Below are positions 52,792 through 62,794 of a DNA stretch of 64,000 nucleotides, in pieces; within the stretch, counting starts at the first letter, position 1, and every line of letters begins with the position of its first letter. The position numbers were made by a program, and so were the translations under genes. Under the pieces are notes generated by a model, which saw only the letters and a program-made list of their open reading frames with translations, ran no database searches and was not told the DNA's origin. The stretch spans positions 180,691 through 244,690 of the forward strand of contig NZ_QRDV01000007.1 of NCBI RefSeq assembly GCF_003386165.1. The letters are read 5' to 3'. This DNA comes from Winogradskyella eximia (lineage in GTDB: Bacteria; Bacteroidota; Bacteroidia; Flavobacteriales; Flavobacteriaceae).

Positions 52792-55563
52792 TTAGTCGTC
52801 TACTTTTTTATTGCTTTTTTTAATTTCTGGCACCTTAAAATCACCAGCATTAGAAACCGTCCATTTATCAAATGTTTTAAAGTATTTTTTTATAGCCGTA
52901 TTTACGTCAGCTACAGTTAAGCCTTTTAATTGCTCTTCAATACTTTTTTGAAAAGACATATCACGATCATAATATAAATTACTACTAATTAATCCTGCCA
53001 ACTCATTGTCTTTAGCACGCGCAACGCTTTGCGCTTCTACCCAACCATTCACAGTAGTTTTTAATTCTTCTTCTGTAATTCCATCAGCAATAAAGCGTGC
53101 TATCTCTTCTTTAAATCCTTGCTGAACTTTAGCAGCATTCTCTGGTGCATAAATTGCATAAACATATGCCATTGAGTTACTATCTTTACTATCATTATCT
53201 ACACTTACAGCTCCACCTGCTCCATAACTCACACCATCTTGTTGACGTAATCTATTCGCTATTCTAGAAGACAAAAAGCCACCGCCTAATATCTCACCAG
53301 CAACTTGCAATGCGGCATAATCCTTATCTTCCTTACTCACCTTCATGCTTAATAATCCATAAGAAATAGCATTTTTCTTATCAGGTGTTTCTATACTCTC
53401 GTTAACAGCAGTATTTTTCTGATGTGGATTTTTAATTTCCTTATACGAGTGATTATTTCTAAAATCACTAAAATTAGTTTCAAAATAATCCTTAAGCACC
53501 TGCTCTTCAATATTTCCAATTGCTATAACCGAAGCATTATCAGAAATTCCATAATACTCTTTGTGATAAGCTTTTAAATCAGCTACAGTTACAGCTTTAA
53601 TCGCTTCTATTTCCTCATCTATAGTCATATTATAATTAGGATGTCCCTTTGGAAAACGTTGATTTAATAGTCCCATTTTACGAATAGCTAAAAACTGAGG
53701 ATCAGTTTTACTTTGCTCCAACCTAGCTAAATCCTCTGTTTTTAATTTTTCAAGTTCAGTTTCATTAAAAATTGGATTTTTCAATAAATCAACCATAACA
53801 TCTAATGTTGCCATTAAATTTTCTGCTGTTGAAGTCACAGAGCCTCTTATACTTCCATTTGAACCACTTACAGAGACAGACGATTTTAATGTACTTAACG
53901 CATCTTCTATAGCCTGACGCGATTTTGTGGTTGTCCCCTTATTTAACATGCGTCCCGTATAACTTGCTATTTTACCTTTATTCATAAAGTTATCTACATT
54001 ACCATTTCTAATAACTAAATTCAAGGTTACTGTTTCACCACGATTGTTCTTTTTAATAAAACCATATTCAATAGGCGTTTTTTCTAAAATACCAGAATCT
54101 AATCGGTTTTGAATATTATCGTACGAGACATCAAAAGACTCACCTGCATCAAATGCTTCTTTTCCTTTATATGTCGTCACCAATTCTTCTAAACCTTCAG
54201 TATGTTCAATTTCAACTCTTATAGGTGTTTTTGTAGGTACAAATAAGCCAACAGTCCTATTAGTATTAATTAAATACCGTTGAATAGCAGTATTTAAATG
54301 ATCTAAAGTCATAGCTTCTATACGGTCACGAAAGATGTATGCCAACCTCCAATCTCCAGCACCAATAAACTCACTTGTAAATGTTCCTAAAAACGCTGAA
54401 TTACGAGAAATCTGATCTATTTGTTTTAAGATATTCGATTTTGCACGTTTTAACTCAGATTCTGTAACAGGATTTTTACTCATATCCTCTAAAACACTCA
54501 AGAGTGTAGATTCAGCTTCATCCAGAGATTTATCTGATGGCACATCTACATTGATATATAAAAATGAAGGCTCCTTAGTAAATGGAGAAAACGACCAAAC
54601 AGTCGAAGCCTTTTTATCATCAACTAATGCCTTGTATAATCTACCTGACGGCTCATCCGTTAAAACCTGCTCAGCAATTGCCATTGCCGCATAATCCTCA
54701 TGAGAGCCAGCTGGTATATGATATAATGCAGATACTATTTGTAAATCACCAACACGACTTAATTCTACACGTCTCTCTCCATCTTGAGCTGGCTCAATTG
54801 TTGGAACATCCTTTAAAGGAATATCAGGATTTTTTAATCCACCAAATTTTTCAACAATCAACGCTAAAGTCTTATCAACATCTATTTTACCTGTTACCAT
54901 TAAAACAGCATTGTCTGGACGATAATACTTTTTGTAAAACGCTTTAAGATTTTCTATTGGCACTCGCATAATATCAGAACGATTCCCAATTGTTGACTGC
55001 CCGTAATTATGCCATAAATAAGCTGAACTGATCACATTTTTCATTAAAACACCAGATGGTGAGTTCTCACCACTTTCAAACTCATTTCTTACTACTGTAA
55101 ATTCAGATTGTAAATCTTCATTTGAGATAAATGAATTCATCATTCTATCAGACTCTAAATCTAAAGCCCAATCTAAATTTTCATCAGTAGCATTAAATGT
55201 TTCAAAATAATTTGTTCTGTCATACCACGTCGTTCCATTTGGTCTCGCACCATGAGAAGTTAATTCCTCAGGAATGTTAGGATGATTAGGCGTACCTTTA
55301 AACACCATATGCTCTAAGAGATGAGCCATTCCTTTTTCGCCGTAGCCTTCATGCCTAGAACCTACTTTGTAGGTAATATTTACTGTAATAGTTTGTGCTG
55401 AATTATCAGGAAACAAAAGTACTTTCATGCCATTGTCCATCATATATTCAGTAATCCCCTCAACACTTGCTGCTTTCTTTATTTGAGCATTTCCAGACCA
55501 TGAAAAACTCAAAAAAAGCAATACTGCAAATGCAATTTTAAATAAAAAATGTGCTTTTTTCAT
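52792..55563 (-). CDS. M16-family zinc metallopeptidase (two-domain)
   Basis: A 923-residue secreted peptidase. The signal peptide (residues 1-26, FKIAFAVLLFLSFSWSGNAQ) precedes two M16 halves. The active half has the inverted zinc motif HLLEH at 81-85 (GEKGMAHLLEHMVFKG) and a downstream ESDRMMNSFISNEDLQSE-type glutamate. The second half (about 500-900) looks like the inactive partner domain. It is probably periplasmic and processes oligopeptides. It stands divergent from the SDR gene, beyond which lies a second M16 gene on the other strand. Confidence 0.9.
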   Translation of the reverse strand: MKKAHFLFKIAFAVLLFLSFSWSGNAQIKKAASVEGITEYMMDNGMKVLLFPDNSAQTITVNITYKVGSRHEGYGEKGMAHLLEHMVFKGTPNHPNIPEELTSHGARPNGTTWYDRTNYFETFNATDENLDWALDLESDRMMNSFISNEDLQSEFTVVRNEFESGENSPSGVLMKNVISSAYLWHNYGQSTIGNRSDIMRVPIENLKAFYKKYYRPDNAVLMVTGKIDVDKTLALIVEKFGGLKNPDIPLKDVPTIEPAQDGERRVELSRVGDLQIVSALYHIPAGSHEDYAAMAIAEQVLTDEPSGRLYKALVDDKKASTVWSFSPFTKEPSFLYINVDVPSDKSLDEAESTLLSVLEDMSKNPVTESELKRAKSNILKQIDQISRNSAFLGTFTSEFIGAGDWRLAYIFRDRIEAMTLDHLNTAIQRYLINTNRTVGLFVPTKTPIRVEIEHTEGLEELVTTYKGKEAFDAGESFDVSYDNIQNRLDSGILEKTPIEYGFIKKNNRGETVTLNLVIRNGNVDNFMNKGKIASYTGRMLNKGTTTKSRQAIEDALSTLKSSVSVSGSNGSIRGSVTSTAENLMATLDVMVDLLKNPIFNETELEKLKTEDLARLEQSKTDPQFLAIRKMGLLNQRFPKGHPNYNMTIDEEIEAIKAVTVADLKAYHKEYYGISDNASVIAIGNIEEQVLKDYFETNFSDFRNNHSYKEIKNPHQKNTAVNESIETPDKKNAISYGLLSMKVSKEDKDYAALQVAGEILGGGFLSSRIANRLRQQDGVSYGAGGAVSVDNDSKDSNSMAYVYAIYAPENAAKVQQGFKEEIARFIADGITEEELKTTVNGWVEAQSVARAKDNELAGLISSNLYYDRDMSFQKSIEEQLKGLTVADVNTAIKKYFKTFDKWTVSNAGDFKVPEIKKSNKKVDD

Positions 55564-55676
55564 AATATAAAGATTGATTAGTTTTGTAAATATAAAACTT
55601 ATACGATTTGAATCTTAGCTTTTCATAAATAATTAACTAACAGATAAATAACTAATTTCACATAAATAAAACAAAC

Positions 55677-56558
55677 ATGAATCACACTAATAAAATGCTC
55701 AGAGATGATGCGCTTAAAGGAAAAACAATTGTAGTAACAGGTGGAGGAAGCGGTTTAGGTAAAGCCATGACAAGATATTTCTTAGAACTTGGTGCCAATG
55801 TTGCTATTTCATCTCGTGACTTAGACAAACTTAAAAACACAGCAAAGGAACTAGAAGCTGAAACTGGTGGCACATGCTTACCAATACAATGTGATGTAAG
55901 AGAATATCATCAAGTAGAAAACATGCGAAAAACCGTTGTGGAAAAATTTGGTAAAGTAGACGTTTTACTTAATAATGCAGCTGGCAACTTTATTTCGCCA
56001 ACAGAGCGCTTATCTCCTAGAGCTTTTGATGTGATTATAGACATTGTCTTAAAAGGTACAAAAAACTGTATGTTAGCTTTTGGCAAGCATTGGATAGACA
56101 CCAAACAAACCAACACTAATGTTTTAAGTATTGTCACCACATATTCGTGGACAGGTTCTGGCTACGTGGTACCAAGTGCAGCAGCCAAAGCAGGAGTTTT
56201 AGCTATGACACGAAGCCTTGCTGTAGAATGGGCAAAATACGGCATGCGATTTAATGCTATTGCTCCAGGACCATTTCCTACCAAAGGAGCTTGGGATCGC
56301 TTGATGCCTGGAGATCTTCAAGAAAAATTTGATATGGCTAAGAAAGTGCCATTAAATCGTGTTGGAGAACATCAAGAGTTAGCTAATTTAGCCGCTTATT
56401 TAGTATCTGACTTTTCTGCATATATGAATGGAGAAGTTGTCACTTTAGATGGAGGAGAATGGCTTAAAGGTGCAGGAGAATTTAATATGCTCTCTGGTGT
56501 TACCGAAAATCAATGGGATGATTTGGAAAAAATGATTAGAGCAAAAAAGAATAAATAA
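55677..56558 (+). CDS. SDR-family oxidoreductase (2,4-dienoyl-CoA reductase-like)
   Basis: A 293-residue short-chain dehydrogenase. The NAD(P)-binding motif is VVTGGGSGLGKAMTRYF, followed by LLNNAAGNFISPTERLSPRA. In place of the usual YxxxK it has VVPSAAAKAGVLAMTRSLAV followed by EWAKYGMRFNAIAPGPFP. Loss of the tyrosine with retention of this lysine segment is the pattern of 2,4-dienoyl-CoA reductases, which help beta-oxidation of unsaturated fatty acids. Cytosolic. The ATG at 55695 (MLRDDALKG) is an alternative start. Confidence 0.88.
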   Translation: MNHTNKMLRDDALKGKTIVVTGGGSGLGKAMTRYFLELGANVAISSRDLDKLKNTAKELEAETGGTCLPIQCDVREYHQVENMRKTVVEKFGKVDVLLNNAAGNFISPTERLSPRAFDVIIDIVLKGTKNCMLAFGKHWIDTKQTNTNVLSIVTTYSWTGSGYVVPSAAAKAGVLAMTRSLAVEWAKYGMRFNAIAPGPFPTKGAWDRLMPGDLQEKFDMAKKVPLNRVGEHQELANLAAYLVSDFSAYMNGEVVTLDGGEWLKGAGEFNMLSGVTENQWDDLEKMIRAKKNK

Positions 56559-56724
56559 CAAGTATTTCTGCCCTTCCAATCATCAAATAAATTTATCTGA
56601 TCTTAAGTACAATATTCAACTAAAAATTTAGTTAAAATATTGTTATTCCTTTTTCAATTAGCTAATTATAACTAATTTAGAAGAAATTTCTTATAAATTA
56701 TTAATCCATTAAACCTATCAATCA

Positions 56725-59568
56725 ATGAAAAAATTAATTTTCAGCACAGTTGTTTTGTTGTGTTTATCAATCGCATTTCCCTCAAATGCGCAGGTTGTCG
56801 CAACAAAATCAGATTCAAAACTTAAGTACAATCCTAAAGATCCCATTCCCACAGATCCAAATGTAAAAACAGGTAAGCTAGCCAATGGCCTCACCTATTA
56901 CATTCAAAATAATCCTAAACCAGAAAACAAAGTAGAATTAAGATTAGTTATTAATGCTGGTTCTATATTAGAAGATGAAGACCAATTAGGGCTAGCTCAC
57001 TTTATGGAGCACATGTGTTTTAATGGTACCAAAAACTTTAAGAAGAATGAATTAGTAGATTACCTGCAAAGTATTGGTGTAAAATTTGGTGCACACCTTA
57101 ATGCATATACTAGTTTTGATCAAACGGTTTATATCCTTCCAATTCCAAGTGACGATCCTGAAAAACTAGAACAAGGTTTTCAGATAATTGAAGATTGGGC
57201 ACACAACGCTTTATTAACTGATGAAGAAATTGATAATGAACGTGGTGTTGTTTTAGAAGAATACCGTTTAGGTAAAGGTGCAGACGAGCGTATGATGCAA
57301 AAGTACTTGCCAAAAATGATGTATGGCTCTATGTATGCAAAACGTCTTCCTATTGGTACTAAGGAAAATTTAGAAACGTTTAAATACGAAAGCCTAAAGC
57401 GTTTTTACAACGATTGGTACAGACCAGATTTAATGGCCGTTGTTGCTGTTGGAGATATCGATGTGGCTACACTAGAAGCGAAGATAAAATCACACTTCGG
57501 ACATATAAAAAATCCTAAAAACCCAAGACCTAGACCATCTTTCGACTTACCAAACCATAAAGAAACCTTTATAGCTATTGAGTCAGACAAAGAAGCTCCT
57601 TTCTCTAATGTAAGATTATTGTTTAAGGATAAGGTAAATTCTAAGCCAGATGTAACTTACGCAGATTACAGAAAATCTATGGTAGAAAATTTGTTTTCTC
57701 AGATGATTAATAATCGTTTAGATGAAATTAGAAATGGAGAAAATCCACCATTTGTTTATGGATTCACTTATTATGGTGGTACTTATGCACGTACAAAGAA
57801 CGCTTTTCAATCTCAAGCTATGACAAGTCCAACAGGACAATTAGATGCATTAAAAACGCTTTTGAAAGAAAACGAACGTGTACGTAAACATGGTTTTTTT
57901 GAAGGTGAATTTAATCGTGCCAAAAAAGATATTGTTGCCAGAATGGAGCGCGCTTTTAAAGACAAAGACAAAATGGAATCTGAAAGAATTGTAGGCAGTT
58001 ATGTCAATAATTTTTTAGAACAAAACCCAATTCCTGGTATGGAATGGCGTTTCGCCTTTATAAATTCGCAATTACCAACAATTACTTTAGATGAGGTTAA
58101 TGCGCTTATAAAAGATTACATAAAAGAAGATAACCGTGTCGTTATTTTAACTGGACCAGAAAAAGACGATTTAGAAAAAGTTAAAGAAGCAGAAGTATTA
58201 GAATTACTAAATACGGTTAAAACAATGGATTTAAAGCCTTATGAAGATAAAGCCGTTGCTACGTCCTTAATGACTAAAATGCCAATTAAAGGCAGTATTA
58301 AAGAGTACAAAACAGACGAAACACTTGGCACTACAACCTTAGTATTAAGCAATGGAGCTAAAGTAACATACAAAAAGACAGAGTTTAAAAACGATGAAGT
58401 TTTATTTGATGCCTTTAGTTATGGTGGTACATCATTATATACTGATGAAGAGTATTTAGCAACAAACAATGCTAATCGTGGCCTAACAGAAGCTGGAATT
58501 AATGGTTTTGATAAAATTGAATTAGGTAAAATGATGTCTGGTAAAATTGCTAACGTAAGATTATCAATTGGCACATATAGCGAAGGTTTATCTGGCAATA
58601 CAACACCTAAAGATTTAGAAACCTTATTTCAATTAACACATCTACACTTTACAGCTTTAAATAAAGACGAAAAAGCATTTAGAAGTTATGCAGATAAACA
58701 GAAGGCATTCTTAGGCAATTTAATGTCTAGTCCGCAGTTCTATTTTCAAAATGCAATGTCTGAGTTTATGTATGGTAAAAGTCCACGTTACACAGGATTT
58801 CCAACTGCAGAAGATATGGATAATGCAGACTATAATCTAGCTTACGAAAAATATAAAGAACGTTTTGCAGACGCTGGTGATTTTCATTTTTACTTTGTAG
58901 GAAATGTAGATGAAGAAAAATTGGTTAGCTTATGTGAAACCTATTTAGCAAGCTTACCAGGAAAAGGCAGTAATGAAACCTATAAAGTAACCGATTTCAG
59001 ACCCTTAACAGGTTCTCATAAGAAAATCATAGAAAAAGGTGAAGATCCTAAAAGCTCCGTAAGAATGACTTATCATGGTCCAACTGAATATGATGAAAAA
59101 GAAGCACATGCCCTTTCGAGCTTAGCAGAAGTTTTAACAATTAAACTTATTGAAAAACTTAGAGAAGAAGAAGGAGGAGTTTATGGAGCAGGCGCAAACG
59201 CAAGAATTAGCAATATGCCTTATGATTGGTATAGTTTTAATATTAGCTTCCCTTGTGGTCCAGAAAATGTTGATAAACTTATAGCAGCAACCTTAAAAGA
59301 AGTCGATGAGTTAATCGCTAATGGACCAACAGAAAAAGATTTAGAAAAGGTTAAAAAAGCTCAAATTTTAGATTATCAAGAAGATTTAAAGACAAATCGT
59401 TTCTGGTTAAGACAACTTAAAAATGCAGATTATCTCAAAAAAGATGCGCATAACATCTTAAAATTTGAAAATGCAGTAAATAGCTTAACTGTTACTGATT
59501 TGCATAACGCAGCAAAAAAATACTTAACACAAGGATATATTACTGGCATTCACAATCCAGAAAAATAA
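56725..59568 (+). CDS. M16-family zinc metallopeptidase (pitrilysin/insulinase-like)
   Basis: A 947-residue secreted peptidase. The signal peptide (residues 1-22, STVVLLCLSIAFPSNA) precedes the active M16 half with HFMEH at 92-96 (LGLAHFMEHMCFNG). EERGVVLEEYRLG-type glutamate residues follow around 178. The second half (about 520-940) contains the Arg/Tyr pair region EEEGGVYGAGANARISNMPY. It is a paralogue-like companion of the minus-strand M16 gene at 52.8 kb and is probably periplasmic. Confidence 0.9.
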   Translation: MKKLIFSTVVLLCLSIAFPSNAQVVATKSDSKLKYNPKDPIPTDPNVKTGKLANGLTYYIQNNPKPENKVELRLVINAGSILEDEDQLGLAHFMEHMCFNGTKNFKKNELVDYLQSIGVKFGAHLNAYTSFDQTVYILPIPSDDPEKLEQGFQIIEDWAHNALLTDEEIDNERGVVLEEYRLGKGADERMMQKYLPKMMYGSMYAKRLPIGTKENLETFKYESLKRFYNDWYRPDLMAVVAVGDIDVATLEAKIKSHFGHIKNPKNPRPRPSFDLPNHKETFIAIESDKEAPFSNVRLLFKDKVNSKPDVTYADYRKSMVENLFSQMINNRLDEIRNGENPPFVYGFTYYGGTYARTKNAFQSQAMTSPTGQLDALKTLLKENERVRKHGFFEGEFNRAKKDIVARMERAFKDKDKMESERIVGSYVNNFLEQNPIPGMEWRFAFINSQLPTITLDEVNALIKDYIKEDNRVVILTGPEKDDLEKVKEAEVLELLNTVKTMDLKPYEDKAVATSLMTKMPIKGSIKEYKTDETLGTTTLVLSNGAKVTYKKTEFKNDEVLFDAFSYGGTSLYTDEEYLATNNANRGLTEAGINGFDKIELGKMMSGKIANVRLSIGTYSEGLSGNTTPKDLETLFQLTHLHFTALNKDEKAFRSYADKQKAFLGNLMSSPQFYFQNAMSEFMYGKSPRYTGFPTAEDMDNADYNLAYEKYKERFADAGDFHFYFVGNVDEEKLVSLCETYLASLPGKGSNETYKVTDFRPLTGSHKKIIEKGEDPKSSVRMTYHGPTEYDEKEAHALSSLAEVLTIKLIEKLREEEGGVYGAGANARISNMPYDWYSFNISFPCGPENVDKLIAATLKEVDELIANGPTEKDLEKVKKAQILDYQEDLKTNRFWLRQLKNADYLKKDAHNILKFENAVNSLTVTDLHNAAKKYLTQGYITGIHNPEK

Positions 59569-59590
59569 GATTAGCCTTTTAAATTAATAA

Positions 59591-59627
59591 GCAGCCTTCT
59601 TAATCGCATTTTGAAGGCTGTATTTTT
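59591..59627 (+). terminator. terminator after the second M16 gene
   Basis: GCAGCCTTC pairs with GAAGGCTGT (one G-T pair) around a 13-base AT-rich loop, followed by a T-run. It separates the peptidase from parA. Confidence 0.65.
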
Positions 59628-59707
59628 TTATACAAGTGTTAACAACTTCAATTTCTTATACTCGTAAATAATCGTATTTTTAAGCCCTAGAAAAACCAAA
59701 TCATTTA

Positions 59708-60475
59708 ATGGGTAAAATCATTGCAATAGCAAATCAAAAAGGAGGTGTTGGTAAAACAACAACCTCAGTAAATCTAGCAGCTTCATTGGGAGCTTTAGAG
59801 AAAAAAGTCTTACTTATAGATGCCGACCCACAAGCCAACGCTAGTTCTGGTTTAGGAATGGATGTCGATACTATTGAAATAGGCTCCTATCAGGTTATAG
59901 AACATTCCGCAGAAGCAAAAGAAGCAATTGTGGCTTCTAATGCTCCAAATGTAGATTTGATTCCGGCTCACATAGATCTTGTAGCTATTGAAATAGAATT
60001 AGTAGACAAGGAAGAGCGTGAGTATATGCTTAAAAAAGCAATTGTAGATTTAAAATCTGAATATGACTATATCTTAATTGACTGTGCTCCATCGTTAGGA
60101 TTATTAACTTTAAATGCTTTAACGGCTGCAGATTCTGTAATAATTCCTATTCAATGCGAATATTTTGCACTTGAAGGATTAGGAAAACTGTTAAATACTA
60201 TTAAAAGTGTACAAAAAATACATAATCAAGCGTTAGACATAGAAGGTATGTTATTAACCATGTTCGATTCGCGTTTACGCCTTTCTAACCAAGTGGTAGA
60301 AGAAGTACAAAAACATTTTAGCGATATGGTTTTTGATACAATCATTCAACGTAATGTGCGTTTAGGAGAAGCGCCTAGTTTTGGAGAAAGCATTATTAAC
60401 TATGATGTGAGTAGCAAAGGAGCAGCAAATTATTTGAGCTTAGCTAAAGAGCTGATTAAGAAAAATGAATTATAA
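59708..60475 (+). CDS. parA: chromosome partitioning ATPase ParA (Soj)
   Basis: A 255-residue ParA-type ATPase. The deviant Walker A is IANQKGGVGKTTTSVNLAAS, Walker A' gives LLIDADPQANASSGLGMDV, and YDYILIDCAPSLGLLTLNAL supplies Walker B. It has no N-terminal DNA-binding domain, as expected for chromosomal Soj. It forms an ATP-dependent DNA-bound gradient that moves ParB-bound origins. parB starts one base before its end. The downstream order (DUF5683, dapB, lepB) is chromosomal, not plasmid-like. Confidence 0.95.
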   Translation: MGKIIAIANQKGGVGKTTTSVNLAASLGALEKKVLLIDADPQANASSGLGMDVDTIEIGSYQVIEHSAEAKEAIVASNAPNVDLIPAHIDLVAIEIELVDKEEREYMLKKAIVDLKSEYDYILIDCAPSLGLLTLNALTAADSVIIPIQCEYFALEGLGKLLNTIKSVQKIHNQALDIEGMLLTMFDSRLRLSNQVVEEVQKHFSDMVFDTIIQRNVRLGEAPSFGESIINYDVSSKGAANYLSLAKELIKKNEL

Positions 60476-61380
60476 TGGCGAAAGCAACAAAAAAACAAGC
60501 ATTAGGTAGAGGGCTTTCTGCTTTATTAAAAGATCCGGAAAACGATATTAACTCTGCGGAAGATAAAAATGCAGACAAAGTAGTTGGTAATATTGTTGAG
60601 TTAGATATTGATAGTATTGAGGTTAACCCATTTCAACCTAGAACCAATTTTAACGAAGAAACATTAAGAGAACTTGCCTCTTCTATTCGCGAGCTTGGTG
60701 TTATTCAACCTATAACGGTTAGAAAATTAGCATTTAATAAGTACCAATTAGTTTCTGGTGAGCGTCGATTTAGAGCTTCAAAATTAATTGGTTTAGAAGC
60801 GATACCAGCCTATATAAGAATTGCTAATGACCAAGAGTCATTAGAAATGGCGTTAGTAGAAAATATTCAACGTCAAGATTTAGATGCGATAGAAATTGCT
60901 TTGTCTTACCAACGTTTAATTGACGAAATTAATTTAACACAAGAGCAAATGAGCGAACGTGTTGGTAAAAAACGTTCTACAATTGCCAATTATTTGCGCT
61001 TATTAAAGTTAGATCCTATTATTCAGACAGGCATCCGTGACGGATTTATAAGCATGGGTCATGGAAGAGCTATGGTGAATATTGAAGACCAAGTAGACCA
61101 ATTAGAAGTCTATGAAAAAATCATCAGTAATAAATTATCCGTAAGAGCAACTGAGCAATTAGTGAAGAATTTTAGCTCTGATGAAACACCAGCAAAACCT
61201 GAAGAAGTTACACCAGAAATGCCTAAGTATATTAAAAAAGGTGTAAAAGATTTTTCAGATTATTTTGGTCATAAAATAGATGTCAAAGTGGCAAAAAATG
61301 GTAGTGGTAGAATAACGATTCCTTTTCATTCGGAAGAAGATTTTAACCGAATTAAAAAATTAGTTCAGCGTGACAAATAA
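60475..61380 (+). CDS. parB: chromosome partitioning protein ParB (Spo0J)
   Basis: A 301-residue CTPase and parS-binding protein. The N-terminal KKQALGRGLSALLKDP tag contacts ParA. The ParB core has VNPFQPRTNFNEETLRELAS, then the CTP-binding GERRFRASKLIGLEAIPAYI and VENIQRQDLDAIEIALSYQR. The helix-turn-helix is EQMSERVGKKRSTIANYLRL, and the C-terminal dimerisation region is IDVKVAKNGSGRITIPFHSE. No parS-like palindrome was found within the window by eye. parB overlaps the next gene by 11 bases. Confidence 0.95.
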   Translation: MAKATKKQALGRGLSALLKDPENDINSAEDKNADKVVGNIVELDIDSIEVNPFQPRTNFNEETLRELASSIRELGVIQPITVRKLAFNKYQLVSGERRFRASKLIGLEAIPAYIRIANDQESLEMALVENIQRQDLDAIEIALSYQRLIDEINLTQEQMSERVGKKRSTIANYLRLLKLDPIIQTGIRDGFISMGHGRAMVNIEDQVDQLEVYEKIISNKLSVRATEQLVKNFSSDETPAKPEEVTPEMPKYIKKGVKDFSDYFGHKIDVKVAKNGSGRITIPFHSEEDFNRIKKLVQRDK

Positions 61381-61957
61381 ATCTTTATTTAGTCTCCTAC
61401 TGTGCTTACTATCAGTATCACTCTCATTTTCCCAAAAAGAAAAAGACAGTACTAGCATTGCTATTGATGAAAGCGCATTTATTACTAGTGAAACTATAAT
61501 AAAAAAGGAAATTGACCCTTTAAGGCCTTCTAAAGCCGCATTTTATTCTGCTGTACTTCCTGGTTTAGGACAAGCTTACAATAAAAAATATTGGAAAATC
61601 CCTATTGTATGGGGAGCTATAGGAGCTGGTGTTTACTTTTATGTAAGAAATGATAAGCAATACGATCGTTATAGAGATGCGTATAAAAGTCGTTTGGCAG
61701 GCTTTCAGGATGATGAATTTTATGGAGTAATATCAGACGATGGGCTTATTAGAGCACAACAACAGTTTAACAGAAACAAGGAAATGTCTCTATTAATAAC
61801 CATTGGTTTATATGCTTTAAATGTGATTGATGCTAATGTAGATGCACATTTACTACAATTTAATGTCGATGAAAATTTAAGTTTAAGTCCACATTATCAA
61901 TATAATGAAATGGAGAACACTTCAGATTTAGGATTAACCGTAAATTTTAAATTCTAA
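61370..61957 (+). CDS. DUF5683 secreted protein
   Basis: A 195-residue protein with a GTG start that gives a Sec signal peptide (residues 1-21, LFSLLLCLLSVSLSFS). The DUF5683 hallmarks follow: PSKAAFYSAVLPGLGQAYNK, KYWKIPIVWGAIGAGVYFYV and MSLLITIGLYALNVIDANVD. The mature protein has two or three hydrophobic segments, so it is an envelope protein of unknown function. The start overlaps the end of parB by 11 bases, and GTG is the only plausible start before the signal peptide. Confidence 0.85.
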   Translation: MTNKSLFSLLLCLLSVSLSFSQKEKDSTSIAIDESAFITSETIIKKEIDPLRPSKAAFYSAVLPGLGQAYNKKYWKIPIVWGAIGAGVYFYVRNDKQYDRYRDAYKSRLAGFQDDEFYGVISDDGLIRAQQQFNRNKEMSLLITIGLYALNVIDANVDAHLLQFNVDENLSLSPHYQYNEMENTSDLGLTVNFKF

Positions 61958-62031
61958 GTCTATTATAGGTATTAAACATAATGGTTAACATGCTTCAATA
62001 CCTTTTATAATTACAATAAACCAATTTCAAA

Positions 62032-62733
62032 ATGAAAATAGCTTTACTAGGTTATGGCAAAATGGGCAAAAGTATTGAGACCATTGCATTAAACCGAAAT
62101 CATACAATTTCTTTAATAGTATCAGACTCTAATTCTGATTATGATTTTTCAAATTCTGATGTTGCCATCGATTTTAGCATACCATCTGTAGCTGTTTCCA
62201 ACATAAAAAAAGCCATAGATGCTGGGATTCCAGTAATTTCTGGTACAACAGGTTGGTTAGAACAATACCAAGACGTTTTAGATTATTGTAATTCTAATAA
62301 CGGTACATTTTTATATGCTTCTAATTTTAGCTTAGGTGTGAATATATTTTTTGAGCTAAATAAAAGATTGAGCGAATTAATGTCTAACACTTCTGAGTAC
62401 ACTACAGAAATTGAAGAAATTCACCATACACAGAAATTAGACGCTCCGAGTGGTACAGCTATTACTTTAGCAGAACAAATTATAGAAAACACAGAGTATA
62501 CAAATTGGACATTAGACGAACCCAAACCAAACGAAATTCACATTGAAGCTAAACGCATAGAAAATGTTCCTGGCACTCATGAAATTTCGTATAATTCTGA
62601 AATTGATTCTATAAACATAAAACATACAGCACATAGCAGGCAAGGCTTTGCAATGGGAGCGGTAATTGCAGCAGAGTGGATAAAAGACAAAAAAGGCGTC
62701 TTTAGTATGAAAGATGTGTTAAACATTGGTTAA
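62032..62733 (+). CDS. dapB: 4-hydroxy-tetrahydrodipicolinate reductase
   Basis: A 233-residue enzyme of the lysine/diaminopimelate pathway that reduces HTPA with NAD(P)H. The nucleotide-binding motif is MKIALLGYGKMGKSIETIAL. Other motifs are DVAIDFSIPSVAVSNIKKA, PVISGTTGW, and the active-site block EEIHHTQKLDAPSGTAITLA. It is a little shorter than the roughly 260-270 residues usual in Proteobacteria, as in other Bacteroidota. Cytosolic. It lies 74 bases after the DUF5683 gene and 61 before lepB. Confidence 0.93.
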   Translation: MKIALLGYGKMGKSIETIALNRNHTISLIVSDSNSDYDFSNSDVAIDFSIPSVAVSNIKKAIDAGIPVISGTTGWLEQYQDVLDYCNSNNGTFLYASNFSLGVNIFFELNKRLSELMSNTSEYTTEIEEIHHTQKLDAPSGTAITLAEQIIENTEYTNWTLDEPKPNEIHIEAKRIENVPGTHEISYNSEIDSINIKHTAHSRQGFAMGAVIAAEWIKDKKGVFSMKDVLNIG

Positions 62734-62794
62734 TTTGCCAAACATTTGAAACAAATTGAAATAATTTTCAACCTATTAGATTAAATATCATATT

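Noticed and set aside
54582..54947. 121-residue frame opposite the first M16 gene
   Set aside because: It lies antisense inside a well-supported peptidase gene, has a His/Leu/Gln-rich composition typical of shadow frames, and has no own promoter or terminator.
59708..61380. parAB as evidence of plasmid DNA
   Set aside because: ParA lacks the plasmid-type N-terminal domain and the neighbours DUF5683, dapB and lepB are core chromosomal genes.
61962..62010. Hairpin between DUF5683 gene and dapB as a terminator
   Set aside because: AGGTATT/AATACCT pair over a 23-base loop with a bulge and only a weak T-run; too poor to call.
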